A stretch of DNA of 64,000 bases from Rhynchosporium graminicola. Its lineage: Eukaryota; Ascomycota; Leotiomycetes; Helotiales; Ploettnerulaceae. How positions within the stretch are numbered: position 1 is the stretch's first letter; every line of letters begins with the position of its first letter. The stretch spans positions 503,748 to 567,747 of the forward strand of contig FJUW01000018.1 in assembly GCA_900074885.1 (NCBI GenBank), in the 5' to 3' direction. Shown in pieces: positions 33,115 through 44,352 of this stretch. Under the pieces are notes generated by a model that saw only the letters and a program-made list of their open reading frames with translations, was not told the DNA's origin and did not search any database. The translations under genes were made by a program, and so were the position numbers.

Positions 33115-34280
33115 TTATCTTTGGGGACGTGGAATTCGTGACTCTCCAATACATCTTGTAAGTGCGACAGCGCATAGCTCCTTCTTAGAATCGATTTCTT
33201 CTCCTTCAATTTCAATCTGATTTTCAGCACGGGAAGTGTTCCTGAGAGCTGTTGATTCTGTCGTGGACGTTGGCAAATTGATAACGGGAGCCTTGACACC
33301 GTCTGAATCAAAAGAAAAGAGCATCGCAGTATGCTCCTTACCTTCATCAATTGATTTCGCAGTTCGCATTCCATCAGCTTTTTCTCGTTCACGTCTTAGA
33401 TATCCCCTCATGACCCAACGCCTGAAAGCAGCCCTTTGCGATTCTGGAGTTTCTCTAATTGCCTTTGAGATGGGCAGATTTACAACCGGTGTCTCAGTTT
33501 CCTCATCGCTCAAAACCAAAGGTTCGGCAGTTCTTGTTCTTCCCTCGAATTCATAGCTTGGTGAGATGACCCACTTCGTGAAAAGCAGTTTATCCCGTTT
33601 TGTAATACTATCAAAACCCTCGAAATCGAAAGCGGCTGCTTTGACGGGAAAGTGATATCAGCTCCCTCAGCTCCATCATCTAGATTTGCTCGACTTGCTC
33701 CGGTGGTTTCATTGTCTGTATCTCCTTCTTGCAGCCATTGGTAAAATCGCGAAGGTCGAAAGCTCTTGTCCTCTGTATTGTTCCGTAATAAGTTTTCCTC
33801 AGTAAGCTGTCCTTCACACGTGATATATGAGCTGTGACCGGTAGTAACTGTCGTCTTGATACCATTCTTGACAGGATTTCCTGAGCGAGAATCGCCCATA
33901 TCACAAACCCAACTGAGTCTTTTATCGTTGGCCCCACGGCGAACATATTCGTTAGGATTTCTATCGATAGTATTGAAGGAACGAGGAGGTATTGTGGCAG
34001 TTTTATTCGACTTCGTCATGTCCGTCGTCATTGTCGGCTTGCTGCATAGGTCTCGGCTGAAATCGTCCCATTCCATAATTGGTATTCGAGTAGTAGCACT
34101 ATTACTGCTGAGATCCTCTTGCTTTAGTCCGGGTGTGCCTCTTTCGCCTATATTGGATCGATGAGGATGTCTTGTGAGAAGTCTGTTCATATTTGTCGCT
34201 GGTGTGGATGTCGAATTTTCTGGTCGTCGCCAGTTCTGCGACAGCTCGGGCCTATTCCTACGGGCATGGTTGTAATTCAT
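33115..34280 (-). CDS. Hypothetical disordered protein, two-exon model
   Basis: I do not recognise this protein. The frame from ATG 34280 (MNYNHARRNRPELSQN) and the frame ending at 33115 are offset. A 56 nt intron 33694-33639 with donor GTCGAG, a CTGAT branch-like site and acceptor CAAAG joins them into 369 residues and rebuilds the phrase TAAFDFEGFDSITK. The donor is not a consensus one, so a one-base frameshift is the alternative. The N-terminal half is rich in R, N and T. The C-terminal half has two similar phrases, TPVVNLPIS and APVINLPTS, and a basic helix FRRWVMRGYLRREREKADG. No signal peptide or membrane span. Confidence 0.55.
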
Positions 34281-36438
34281 TGTGATGGTTTTGAAGTTGA
34301 ATCGTAGTGTTCAGAGTTGTCTATTTGGATTGTATGGTATCGAATTGAAGATATCTCAATTGAAGGTGTTCGATTTTAAAAAACTGTTTCCAGAATCCTA
34401 ATTGTTACAGATCTTTGGAAAATTTATCAAGCTTGTGCGAGATCTTGGGTAATCTCGAATAATGGTAATGAAGCCGTCTACAAGCTAATCTTGAAGACGA
34501 CTAAAGAGGATCCACTGCCGCTGCCTTATACCTTATAGTGCTTCTAGCTAGAATTCCGGCAACTAGAAAAATAGAGAGAAGAGAAAGCAAGCTTAATTAT
34601 GACTATTGGATATTAGGTAACAAGGGTTCCGTCCTGGCTGAGTACTGAATACTTTTACAAATACATAGACAAGTAGGACAAGTAATTACCTAAGCCTAAT
34701 CGTCGGCTGCCCTTTGTGGTTTCGAGATCATTACCGACCTGGCCTAACCGACAAGTACCCGATTCAATCAATCAGGTTTTAGTGACTCGTACATGTTTCG
34801 GCAACAAATGCCCTATGGATTCATTGAAGTATGTTTCATCAAGCCGTATTCGGTATTGTTAATACGCTCTATTTACACAATGTACTGTAGAGGTCCTTTG
34901 GCAGCCCCTTTGGTTTTCGCGGCAATCAGCTGATGATAAGTTATGTTACAATACTTGGGAAGAACGTGTGGTCGTGTTCGGCGTATGTTTCTTGCTGAGC
35001 CTGTATCAATGAATGAGTCTCATGATTGCTATTTCTGCTTGTGACAACCTCGTGGGGTCAAATACTATACTCTCATTTCTCCCGATGCTCCACACATGGC
35101 AATTGGCAAAATTGGAGAATAAACAAGAAGACTCATGAGAACAGGTCTGGCGCTAGATATCTTATAACCGAAATATATTTTACCTGCGCATGTATTCTTT
35201 GCTGAATTGGCTCCAAATCATAGGTACTCATGCACCTGGTGACTCACCCGCTTACCCGCTCTTGGTGTTTTGTAAAATCCGGTAAGCTACTTTAAGCTTT
35301 GAACATCCAACCCTAATGGAGGAGTGCGCCTCCCTTTGTCAATGATTTCTTTCCCTGGCTGTGACAAGGAGGATTGTCACAGACATGATAGGTGATTTCT
35401 AACTCACCTTCACTCTTCCAAGTACTCAGGGAGGGAAACGACCCAGGTCAAGCTTAATCAAGTGCTAAATAAATCCTTCTCTTACTCTCTTTTTGGTGGA
35501 AAACAACTTGATACGCTAGGCACTTAAATCAGGACCGGACTATAGGTAAGGCTGAAAATAGAGAGTACTAATTTGTCTCGTCCAGCTGTCAAGCAATTTT
35601 CACATTGTTATTTCTCGCTTAGTGCCTACCTCTCTCTCTCTGATAGGTTTGGTTGACTACTAGTGTTTGGAACGGTACGAAAACGTCCATGGGGTCTAGA
35701 TCGAAATTCAGAAAAAGATTCGATATATTTAATTATATCATGGAAGATGATCGATCACTTTATCGGCAATCGATTTGAGACCCTCGGCAGAGCAAATTTT
35801 GCTAGAGAATGAATGCTTCCCATTATATACGTAAAGAATGACTACATTACACAATTACGTGTGAAACCATTGCGACTTTCTTAAAAAATAATTGAAGCTC
35901 ATATTTTGTCTTGCGGCCCCATCCTCAGTTTTCTAGATTGACAAGTGGTGCTAAGCAGGGACTAATTCTCAAGACTAGGCAGGAAGAAGCGTCTCGAGTT
36001 TCTTCGGTCCGCGGCAGCTCGTCCTTAATCATGGGAAGTGACGGCACACAATAAGCAATTATGAATATTCGTCTTGAGATTTGGAACCAAAGCAAACTAG
36101 TATAAAAATCTATCCATATGGTGTATGCCGCCCCTATGAGTCCGCCTTTCCTAGGTGCAAATCCGCGGATATTGATAACGCTAAAAGCGAAAGCGTACGG
36201 GGTCGGCCAAAATATTCGAAGTGCAGTCGGAATACCAACAGCGCTACTATTCAGATAATATATTAAAGAGCGAACTTATTCTACAATCTCTTGGTTCTTC
36301 TCAACCGCGTTCGTAACTTCTCATCCCAAACCTTACGTCGAGCTTCCACAACATTATCCATATTTCTAAAAATCATCACCTCGAATACCAAAAACCAAAA
36401 ACCGAACGACTTCTTAAGAGCCTTTAAGACAGTTCAGA
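34281..36438. other. Intergenic, hypothetical gene to OTU gene
   Basis: 2.2 kb, divergent promoter space between the minus-strand hypothetical gene and the plus-strand OTU gene. A short CT-dinucleotide run lies at about 35630-35641. No gene seen. Confidence 0.4.
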
Positions 36439-37804
36439 ATGTCTCGAAGGGTTCAGAAAAAGTTCCCCGGCCTCGCCGGCCAAGGTCTTAAGGCTCTGTC
36501 AGTCGAAGGAGACGGTACGTAATTCACCTACTTAGAAATTCAGTTGAAAGGACTTTGCACACTGTGTCGGCTCCTATATCTTCCTTTCATTATACACTAC
36601 CGGCTCTAAGATGAACATCATGTATTCTCTTGTTGTCACCTCTGCTGATGCTTTTCACTCAATCCCTCTTACTTCCGCCATACACAGGTGTTTCTGGGTC
36701 AATCGCGCTGTTGCCTTGCCATTGGCTTCAACTCCACGAACGATCATTATTAAATGCCATCCCCGTTTCATAATTGTCGCACGCCTTTCCAGAAACTCTT
36801 GAAAGCTAATTCTCTGCTAGGCAACTGTCTCTTTCGATCTCTGTCCGACCAGATGTTCGGACATCCAGACGAGCACTTGGCTATTCGCGAAAAGGTAGTC
36901 AAGTTTATGAGAAAGAATCCAGGCGACTTCGAGGTCTGGATCACGGAGGAGGACATGCGTGTCCGAAATGCCCCGAAGCGAAAGCTTTCACCAAAGAGAT
37001 ACACCAAGGGGCCGACCTCAGGTGAAAAGAGCACCTGGGAGAGATATCTCGATAAGATGGCCACTCCAAAAGCATATGGCGGCCAACAGGAGATCAAGGC
37101 TTTTGCCAGGGCATTTGACATGGACGTTCGGGTTCATACCCAGAGCCAGCATCAGCACGATCCCTACCGCGCTGATGACAATACTGGCGCAAGACCGCGC
37201 CGAATGGCTCATTTAGCATATGTAAGTACTTCTTCTCAATTTCTACTATTGTGCTATATGGAAAATGATCAAATGATCATTTCAAGGCAAGGTTCGAGTG
37301 TTCTCCTAAGCTAGCACTTTCTTCTCCCTCAACCTGACGAGCATTTGGACTGACATCTCTTAGGCTGACCAGCATTACTGGTCGGTCCGCAACGTTGCTG
37401 GACCACACAAGGGCCCGGCTCAAACCCTGCCGAAGGGTGAAGAGTCCTTTGAGCAACGAATGGAGAAGTACTGCGCCGCTTCCCATTCGACTGCCTCCTC
37501 TCCCCTCTCCTCATTGGAGCTCTCCGACGAGGAATCGTCAGAGACCTCGGTGCAGCAGCCACCAATGTTGGAAGCTTGTGGACAAACAACGAAGCGCAAG
37601 CGTGAGAAAGAGCCAACGCCAGCTCCAAGACCGGCGCCGGGTCGAAATCAAGACCCAAACTTGGCTTTCATCGACCGATTCGACGATGATTTTGATTCCG
37701 AGGAGGAGTCAAAGCCATATCACAGACCAGCTCCAGCTCCAAAACTGGCTTCAACTTACGAACATAATTCAGCCTTGGCGGATTTGTTCAGCGATACCGA
37801 CTAG
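36439..37804 (+). CDS. OTU-domain deubiquitinase
   Basis: OTU cysteine proteases remove ubiquitin from proteins. Exons are 36439-36514, 36821-37221 and 37364-37804, coding 305 residues. The first splice rebuilds the catalytic motif GDGNCLFRSLSDQ with nucleophile Cys28 and Asp25. The second places ADQHYWSVR with catalytic His163 at the start of exon 3. The OTU domain thus fills about residues 20-170, starting almost at the N-terminus as in the OTUD3/OTUD6-like single-domain group. The C-terminal 140 residues are disordered, with an S/E-rich stretch, a basic KRKREKE patch and an acidic DRFDDDFDSEEES segment. Ubiquitin-linkage preference cannot be told. The first intron (306 bp) is long for the window. 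Confidence 0.9.
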
Positions 37805-39531
37805 TCAAAGCAGGTGCCAGTCAAGAAGCCAGCTTTAACAGTGTGTTCGGCAGGGTCGACCTCGCAAGAGCAACGAATGGCTTTGGGTTGGCTTAGGCTG
37901 GAATGAGATGGATTTGCTGGATTATGGAGTCTGTTGAGCGGCGGATATTGGTTGTCATAAGAACGGTGTTCTGGTTTTGTTTAATGCGTGTCGCTTGCCT
38001 TATACCCCTGCCACTTTCTTCTCCAGTTTTGGTTTGCGCTCTGGAATTGCTTATTGCTTTGGATTTACGGCTTATGTATCTGATGGATGATTGGAATCGA
38101 AACATTACAAACTCACTCTACAATGCAACTAGGATCTCCTGTGACTATGCAGATGCACTCTGACAATTCGTACATAATCCAAAACCTACCGTGCTATACC
38201 TTCCAATACGCTCGCTACCTTCGCCTGAGGCTTTTGACACCGTGCAGAACTTTCACACATCACACTTTCCTCGTTGCTCATTACCATCGCCAGAGTCCAT
38301 GATCTGAACAATTCAATTCACCAAAAGAAGTCCCAGAGATTGTTGATTCGCGAGAAGTATCAGTTGCTTGAAAGCTTACTGAGGTACGAAAAGAGAATTC
38401 TCATGCTTCGTTCTGATAATCAGAAACATCCTTCTCTATCGCCCTCCGATTGTCCACTATTCATCATCACTCGGATCTTCCTTCCGTCTTGTCGCACAAG
38501 CTCCCACTAATCAGAAATCTCAATATTGCAACCCCCTTACAGATCCCCTTCAGTTCTTCACCTTTCAACTTCACCTTCACCTTCAGCCAGAAAGGTGGAA
38601 ACAAATTTGACAAGATAACTCATAACCAAATAAGACTTTTTCTATCAGTAACATCCACGTTCTACGCCATGGTGAGCCTGTTTAAAATCACAACAAGCTT
38701 ATGGTTTCTAACAGACTACTTGCTTCTCGGTCGGTTCTTCCGCCTTATCGTAAGCAGTCTACAGTTTTAATTTTTTCGTCTCTGCTTCTTTAAAATATGG
38801 TAGTGTTTCCCATTGTAGTGCTATTACCTGCTTCTGTTTCTTGATTAATGATAGAACTGCGATGTCGGCAGACCTCAAATAGTCGTGATTATACGCGAAG
38901 AGCCTGTGAGCGAGAGTGAAACTGGGCTGGAAGGAAGGTTTGTTTACAGACAATATTATCAATAACATATCATGAAAAAGACGGTATCTAAGAATTATAT
39001 TCAGACCAGTCTATCAAGCCACACTCTTGAATCTTGGGTTTCAATTATTTCATTCGCCTTCGAAGTTACGTACCGTTCGAATGAAATTCTTATCATAGTT
39101 TCCTTTCAGACGTAATTTAATATTTGGTTCAAATTTGTCTCAATATCTCCTCTTGTAATGCATAGCAATTGACATGAGGTTTCTTCCTCTATTGGATTTG
39201 GCCCGCTACATGGCGTATGATTCACTGTAGCGTAGTCTTCCTTACGTCTCCAGGAAATCCTGATTCAGGCAGAAAAACCATCTTAAGTATTTCGACATAA
39301 TAGAACATTCGAAACTTTTCTACTGTCAATTATTTACGCATGAATTCCAGGAATTTGACACCAGATGTGATACTTGTAGACGTGTTTTCGAAGAGGCCTC
39401 GCTTAAGCTTCCCCCCGTGCCTTCCTCCTCTCGTGAGGGCGTCTTTCTTTCCCCAATTCGTCCGTCACGACAACTTGGCGACTAGCTGAAATTTTCGGAA
39501 TATGTAGAGCCAAAAGCCGTACAATGAAGCC
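37805..39531. other. Intergenic, OTU gene to hypothetical gene
   Basis: 1.7 kb. Open frames at plus 38087-38302 and plus 38450-38770 have no motif or codon pattern that I trust. No gene supported. Confidence 0.4.
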
Positions 39532-40640
39532 ATGGTAGGTACTTCGCAATCGCCAGCGATGAATGAAGCGATGCCTCGAAAGCGCATGCTCATTCATAAG
39601 GATCAGCATGATGACTTCCATTCGAGATCATCCAAACGCTACAAGTCGCATGTTGATTCGACAAAGGGGAAACAGACAAACTTGCTCCCAGCTGTGATCT
39701 TGTCTGGCTTTAAGTGGGATGCGGTCGTCGATGTCTGGGTTTGTTACCACGCATCACTGCGCATTCGCATATTCTAGCTTGGATCCATGCTGATCCGAAA
39801 AATATAGATCACCAAAGCGCTGGAGTCTTATGATGCGCTCTTCATGGAAGTGTCGTTGGACCTGCCTACACAGGAGACTTTGGCTATCAAGAACATATAT
39901 GGCATTCAGACCGATTTCATCAAAGTTGTGTGTGGAAGCTGGTCAAGCCAGGAAACACTTGTGCTTGACCTCGACCAGGCAATTCTTACTTGGACGATGC
40001 CATGTCTGGTGGCCCGGAAGCTAGACATTATGGATGGTGGACGAGGCGACGAAAACAGAGGTAAGCTTCAGTCGAAAAATCATACTCTGGGCAGGCACGA
40101 GCTGTATTAACTGGCTCGGACACAGAAAAACCACAAGTGTCGCTTCATCATGGCATGTATTCGGAACCACCACAATCTATAATTGAGCAAAGCGGACGAG
40201 AAGAACAAGCAAGAGTATGGGTCAAGCTTTCAGACGCCGTAGCGAATGCACGAGCGCACCTCTTGGGAGACGATCTCGACACATTCGAAGCATTGATCGC
40301 AAAGCCTTTACCAGGTGTCGATGCTATGGAAAGTGTCACTCGCTGGATTTGCGGGGGAGGTCCTGATCCGCAGCCACAGACCTTGGAGATTAGTGGAAAG
40401 GAAGTCAAGACTAAGAAATCGTTGGATGCTGGTGAAAATAAGGAGAACATTGCGCTGAACTTAAGGAACGCGAAGGATATTACAATGGACGATGAGTTGG
40501 CTGAGAGAGGGCTTCAATTTGGTCAGACGGGCCTCGTTCTTAGTGGTAGAAATGGGATACTTCGGTATGTCGCTATGAAAAGGAGGATACTGGCGGACTA
40601 TTGTATGTATGTGCTCGAGAATAGTGTGCGAGTCTGCTAG
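39532..40640 (+). CDS. Hypothetical protein, three exons, 324 residues
   Basis: I do not recognise the family. Exons 39532-39738, 39808-40060 and 40126-40640 join in frame with normal donors (GTTTGT, GTAAGC) and acceptors (ATATAG, CACAG). The N-terminus is basic (MPRKRMLIHKDQHDD, HSRSSKRYKSHVDSTKGK). The middle, from ITKALESYDALFMEVSLDLP to WTMPCLVARKLDIMDGG, looks like a folded domain. The rest is charged, with KENIALNLRNAKDITMDDE. The final residues (MYVLENSVRVC) read less like a domain end, so a further intron near the 3' end is possible. No signal peptide. Confidence 0.65.
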
Positions 40641-41590
40641 ACACAAATTGTAAGAAGTTTTACAAGTCTTGATGCTCGGCCCCATGAACGACGAGCCTAC
40701 TATTCGGTTTTCACATCTTCAAAGGCGCCAGAGAAGTGCAAGCTCCCTTGATCTAAATTCCACTTCGCCAAGTCACCACCCGTGAATTTCCAAAACCCAA
40801 GCTACTCCGGTCTTATTTAGACGTCTTATTCTTTGGGCCCTGAACTAAAGAGTGCCACCATCCAGGGGTCCTTCTGAAGGTTGCCCATACAACTAATGGA
40901 GCATATTTAATTGATATAATAATATCCCAGTCGCTTCTACGTGCAAGAAGACAAATCTTGCAAACAGACTACAAAAGACCTGGGCTGCGCAACATCTTGA
41001 CGTGAACAATAGGGGAATTCAGAAAAGACTCGAGCAAATTGATCGGCTTTCGAACAAACAGCTACAAAAATACAATTCCCAAGGCCAAAGTACAAGTCGA
41101 GGATTGAAACTTCAGCAAGTAAGACAATGGCGAAATATAACAGGACTTTCAAGGCTTCATTCCTAGGAATGTGTGCTAGAGCCAACTTTGAAGACATTTA
41201 GCCAGTGCATGGAATTTTCAAACAAATTCTTACAGCTAAATTGGCATTTCTCAAATCTAATCTATTCTATATAATCAAGCTGTAGCCAGCAAGAACCAGC
41301 TTACGACCGGTCAGTAGGATCTAGGGACAAAATGAGAGTTAACCAACCCCATTACAAAAAGTGACAATGGAATCTATCACGTGTGATGCCTGATCCCTGC
41401 TAGTGCCAATCGAGCTCTCGAATTAATTGACACCAACCAAACTTCCGTAACGCTATCCCGACGTTACTCAAGAACTTCTCGGATCGTGGCAGATTGTCAC
41501 TGAGTCCGCTAGAACTACCTGCGGCGTATAATTGAATTACACGCATGCGCAAAATCCCAAGTACCTGAACAATTCACCCACGACTCCACG
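40641..41590. other. Intergenic, hypothetical gene to MRP51
   Basis: 950 bp, promoter of MRP51. A minus-strand frame at 40937-41197 has no motif. No gene seen. Confidence 0.4.
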
Positions 41591-43072
41591 ATGGCATCTC
41601 GAGGCACTTCACCTGGCGGTGCTCTCCTTCGAGCATCAAGGGTATTCTCGATTCCTCCTCCCCTTCCTCGACCAATTGGCGATCTGTCTGCAAAGGCAGT
41701 CTTCGTCTCAAATACCGCGACCCTCCCACATCCGATCCATCAGTCTATCACAACACCTCAAGCATCACTTGCCACGGGCGACTGGGGCTTCAAAAGACCA
41801 CTACCTCTGCGATCAACTACAAAAACATCTACCCCAGTCATCCGAGTCGAGGCAATTGACACTTTTGAGCACATCACCGAGTTTAATTCTTCAGCAGATC
41901 ACTCGATCAGTTTACGGAAGTGGCAGGAGATGGGCATGCCATTGTCAACGCCCTTACCGGACAAAGGAAGTTTTCGCGCCGGCGAAATGAAGAGCGTTTT
42001 TGATAGTGAATTGGACTCAATATCAGGCTTAGAAAATGATGCCACTGGACTAGAGGACACCAGATGGAAGTTTAAAGGGCCTTGGTTGGCAGGACAGACA
42101 GAAGGAGATTTCAACACATTCCTCACATATGAGGTCCGGAAACGAAAAATGGAGTTTCAGAAGTACCTGAAAACTGCATGTGCGAAGCGGTTAACCATAG
42201 AGGCAAGACAGAATGCAGAAGGAGAGATGCCCGCAATGGTGGAGGAAAGTGAAATCACCGAGGCTCAGTTCACTGAGTTCGTCAGGGGCCTCCGAAATAC
42301 TCGCGCAGAATTGTATAGACACATTAGAGATTTTCTGGATCTTCCTCCGGCTCCCGTTAAGCAATACTCGTTGGCAGTGGACGATTTGATGCAGAATTAT
42401 AACCAAGATAAAACGAAGTCCGATCTTGCGTTACCCGTATCAAACTCTCCGTACGCAGATACCGGTCCACCAAAGACCCATCCATCAGCAGGTCTTGCTT
42501 ACGGACTTACAAGTGCACACACCTACAACCATCCCGTCTGGGGTCCTCAGAAACACCAGCCGCCCATCTTAAGTCGCATCATCAAGCCAAAGAATACGGC
42601 AACAGGAACATTCGGTGTCGCTCTCGGCGTCGCTGGTTTCGTGACCAACCTTCCCACGAGCGATTCCTTCACTTTCGGCTCTAGCAGATACAACAAGTCA
42701 AAATCTAGAGAACTCTCGGGGCAAATGTATGTCGATCCCACAAAAGTTGGTGGGAGCAAGATGTGGGTACATCCCACGAGTGCGCGAATTGATCCCAAGG
42801 GTCGTGTTATTCTGAGCGTCATGACTGGAGATTCGCAAGCTGTCGCTGTGCATGAGGGTACTACAGATGAGATTCCACTTGCTACAACACCAAGACTTGG
42901 ATCGAGGACCTTTGGCAGTCCCCCACCAACCTTTGACAGTCTGGGGGCCAACAGAGACAGTGGGAGAGGATATGGATTATATCCTAGTGGAAGCGGATCG
43001 AGTCGAGACACACCCAGGAGAGATTCCCCTGGGCGGCAGAATCATCCGTTGGCTCGGCTTTCCGGATTGTGA
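41591..43072 (+). CDS. MRP51: Mitochondrial small-subunit ribosomal protein Mrp51 (mS51 family)
   Basis: A fungal-specific protein of the mitochondrial small ribosomal subunit; in yeast Mrp51 is linked to translation of particular mitochondrial mRNAs. Single exon, 493 residues. The family opening is clear (GALLRASRVFSIPPPLPRP), followed by GDWGFKRPLPLRSTTKTSTPVIRVEAIDTFEHITEFNSSADH in pieces typical of the family, then WKFKGPWLAGQTEGDF and a C-terminal VGGSKMWVHPTSARIDPKGRVIL block. The first 20 residues can serve as a mitochondrial leader. The tail is Ser/Gly/Arg-rich. Family call rests on remembered motif order and is confident. Confidence 0.87.
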   Translation: MASRGTSPGGALLRASRVFSIPPPLPRPIGDLSAKAVFVSNTATLPHPIHQSITTPQASLATGDWGFKRPLPLRSTTKTSTPVIRVEAIDTFEHITEFNSSADHSISLRKWQEMGMPLSTPLPDKGSFRAGEMKSVFDSELDSISGLENDATGLEDTRWKFKGPWLAGQTEGDFNTFLTYEVRKRKMEFQKYLKTACAKRLTIEARQNAEGEMPAMVEESEITEAQFTEFVRGLRNTRAELYRHIRDFLDLPPAPVKQYSLAVDDLMQNYNQDKTKSDLALPVSNSPYADTGPPKTHPSAGLAYGLTSAHTYNHPVWGPQKHQPPILSRIIKPKNTATGTFGVALGVAGFVTNLPTSDSFTFGSSRYNKSKSRELSGQMYVDPTKVGGSKMWVHPTSARIDPKGRVILSVMTGDSQAVAVHEGTTDEIPLATTPRLGSRTFGSPPPTFDSLGANRDSGRGYGLYPSGSGSSRDTPRRDSPGRQNHPLARLSGL

Positions 43073-43646
43073 TGATAGATAAGAGGATGGTGTAAGAGAG
43101 ATATGTCACAGCATAGTGTGGTTGATTGTAATGTAGCAAAGAAACGAATGTATATCACCGCACTTTATTAGACTTCAGCTACAAAGTTCTTGCGGTTTCT
43201 ATCCTTCTCTTTGAGGCAGTCATCTTTTCTTCAGTCCATGGGAAAGCGGTCTCTGTTTCTTTCGTCGTCTTCTTCTCCCCTTTGTTGGATCATTTTCGCC
43301 ATTGCTTTCCTTTGCATTTGTCCTGTTGTTATTTCATTCGTTTAGGCATCCTTCCAAGATAAGGATGTTACGACTTATGCGCGTGCCGAGACTTGAGCCC
43401 GACAAACTAGCCTTCTCTCCGAAACCCTCCATTGTTAAGAAGTACGCTGCAGATAGCCACGAGCGTTCTTTCCATCACAGCACCCTGTCTCTTTGATGGC
43501 CATGGGAACCTATCAAGGAACAGAGTCAGCCTTCGATGTCAACATATAAGAACACAATCCATCACAATATCTGACGAACTCCCAAAAATCCTTCACTCAC
43601 TCAGTCGCCGCCATAACCATATCTCCATACAAAATGTTCTGCCACA
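43073..43646. other. Intergenic, MRP51 to RNase H-like pseudogene
   Basis: 574 bp. The final part, from ATG 43634, is also open in another frame (MFCHNDNIEIPSD...), which may be the original start of the next gene. Otherwise nothing seen. Confidence 0.4.
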
Positions 43647-44352
43647 ATGACAATATCGAAATCCCATCTGACTCAGCACAGCCGCTTCCATCCTTCCGAT
43701 CACTGGGTCAATTCCCGGAAACATGAGTTCGACGTTCTTGATAGTGAGCTAGAGATGTCCTCCCGCCCACCAAGCTTCATCCACCCAGCTTGCTCGCACG
43801 CCTCACGCTGCCGACGCTGTGGTTGGATTCAAGCACATGCCAACAGCATCGTGATCGCCGTCGACGGTGCCTGTCGCGGCAACGGAGAAGCCAACCCTCG
43901 ATCTGCTATTGGGATCTATTTCGGCCCCGATTCAGTGTTGAACAGAAGTGACGCTGTGCCGTCAGAGGAGGTGAAGACGAATCAAGTCGCGGAACTCTCT
44001 GCGGGTCTGGAGGCTTGAAGGTAGTTGAGAATCTCGTTCGAGCTACGGGTGTTGGAGGTGGTTATGCTATGTATAGCGAAAGAGATCAGCAGTTCCTGGA
44101 CGTGGAGCATGTGATCATCAAGTCGGACTCGGATTATCTGGTCAAGGGCATGACGGAGTGGGTATTTAAATGGAAAGATAATGGCTGGGGGACTGCAAAC
44201 GGTCAGGCAGTTATTAACAAGGCGCTGTTTAGGCAGGTGATGAATCAGGTAATGGTGATGGAGGATTTGGAATCGAGGTTCTGTTTTGGCACCTTAGGCG
44301 GGAGAGGAATAGGGAGGCGGATCGGCTGGCCAATGCTGCTCTGAATGGGTGA
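43647..44352 (+). pseudogene. RNase H-like gene broken by two frameshifts
   Basis: RNase H-fold enzymes cut the RNA of RNA-DNA hybrids. Frame one (from 43647) holds HPACSHASRCRRCGW, a zinc-like cysteine cluster, then VIAVDGACRGNGEANPRSA with the first catalytic Asp, and TNQVAELSAGLEA with the catalytic Glu. It hits TGA at 44016. One base off, the protein continues LKVVENLVRA and IIKSDSDYLVKGMTEW with the next Asp. A second one-base shift near 44276-44278 is needed to reach VLFWHLRRERNREADRLANAALNG with the last Asp, stopping at 44350-44352. Each site looks like loss of one base. All catalytic residues survive, so decay is recent or the shifts are assembly errors. Splicing does not explain them. 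Confidence 0.8.

Noticed and set aside
37329..37838. Alternative frames on both strands over the OTU C-terminal exon
   Set aside because: Shadow frames; the exon that continues HYWSVR is in another frame and fits the domain.
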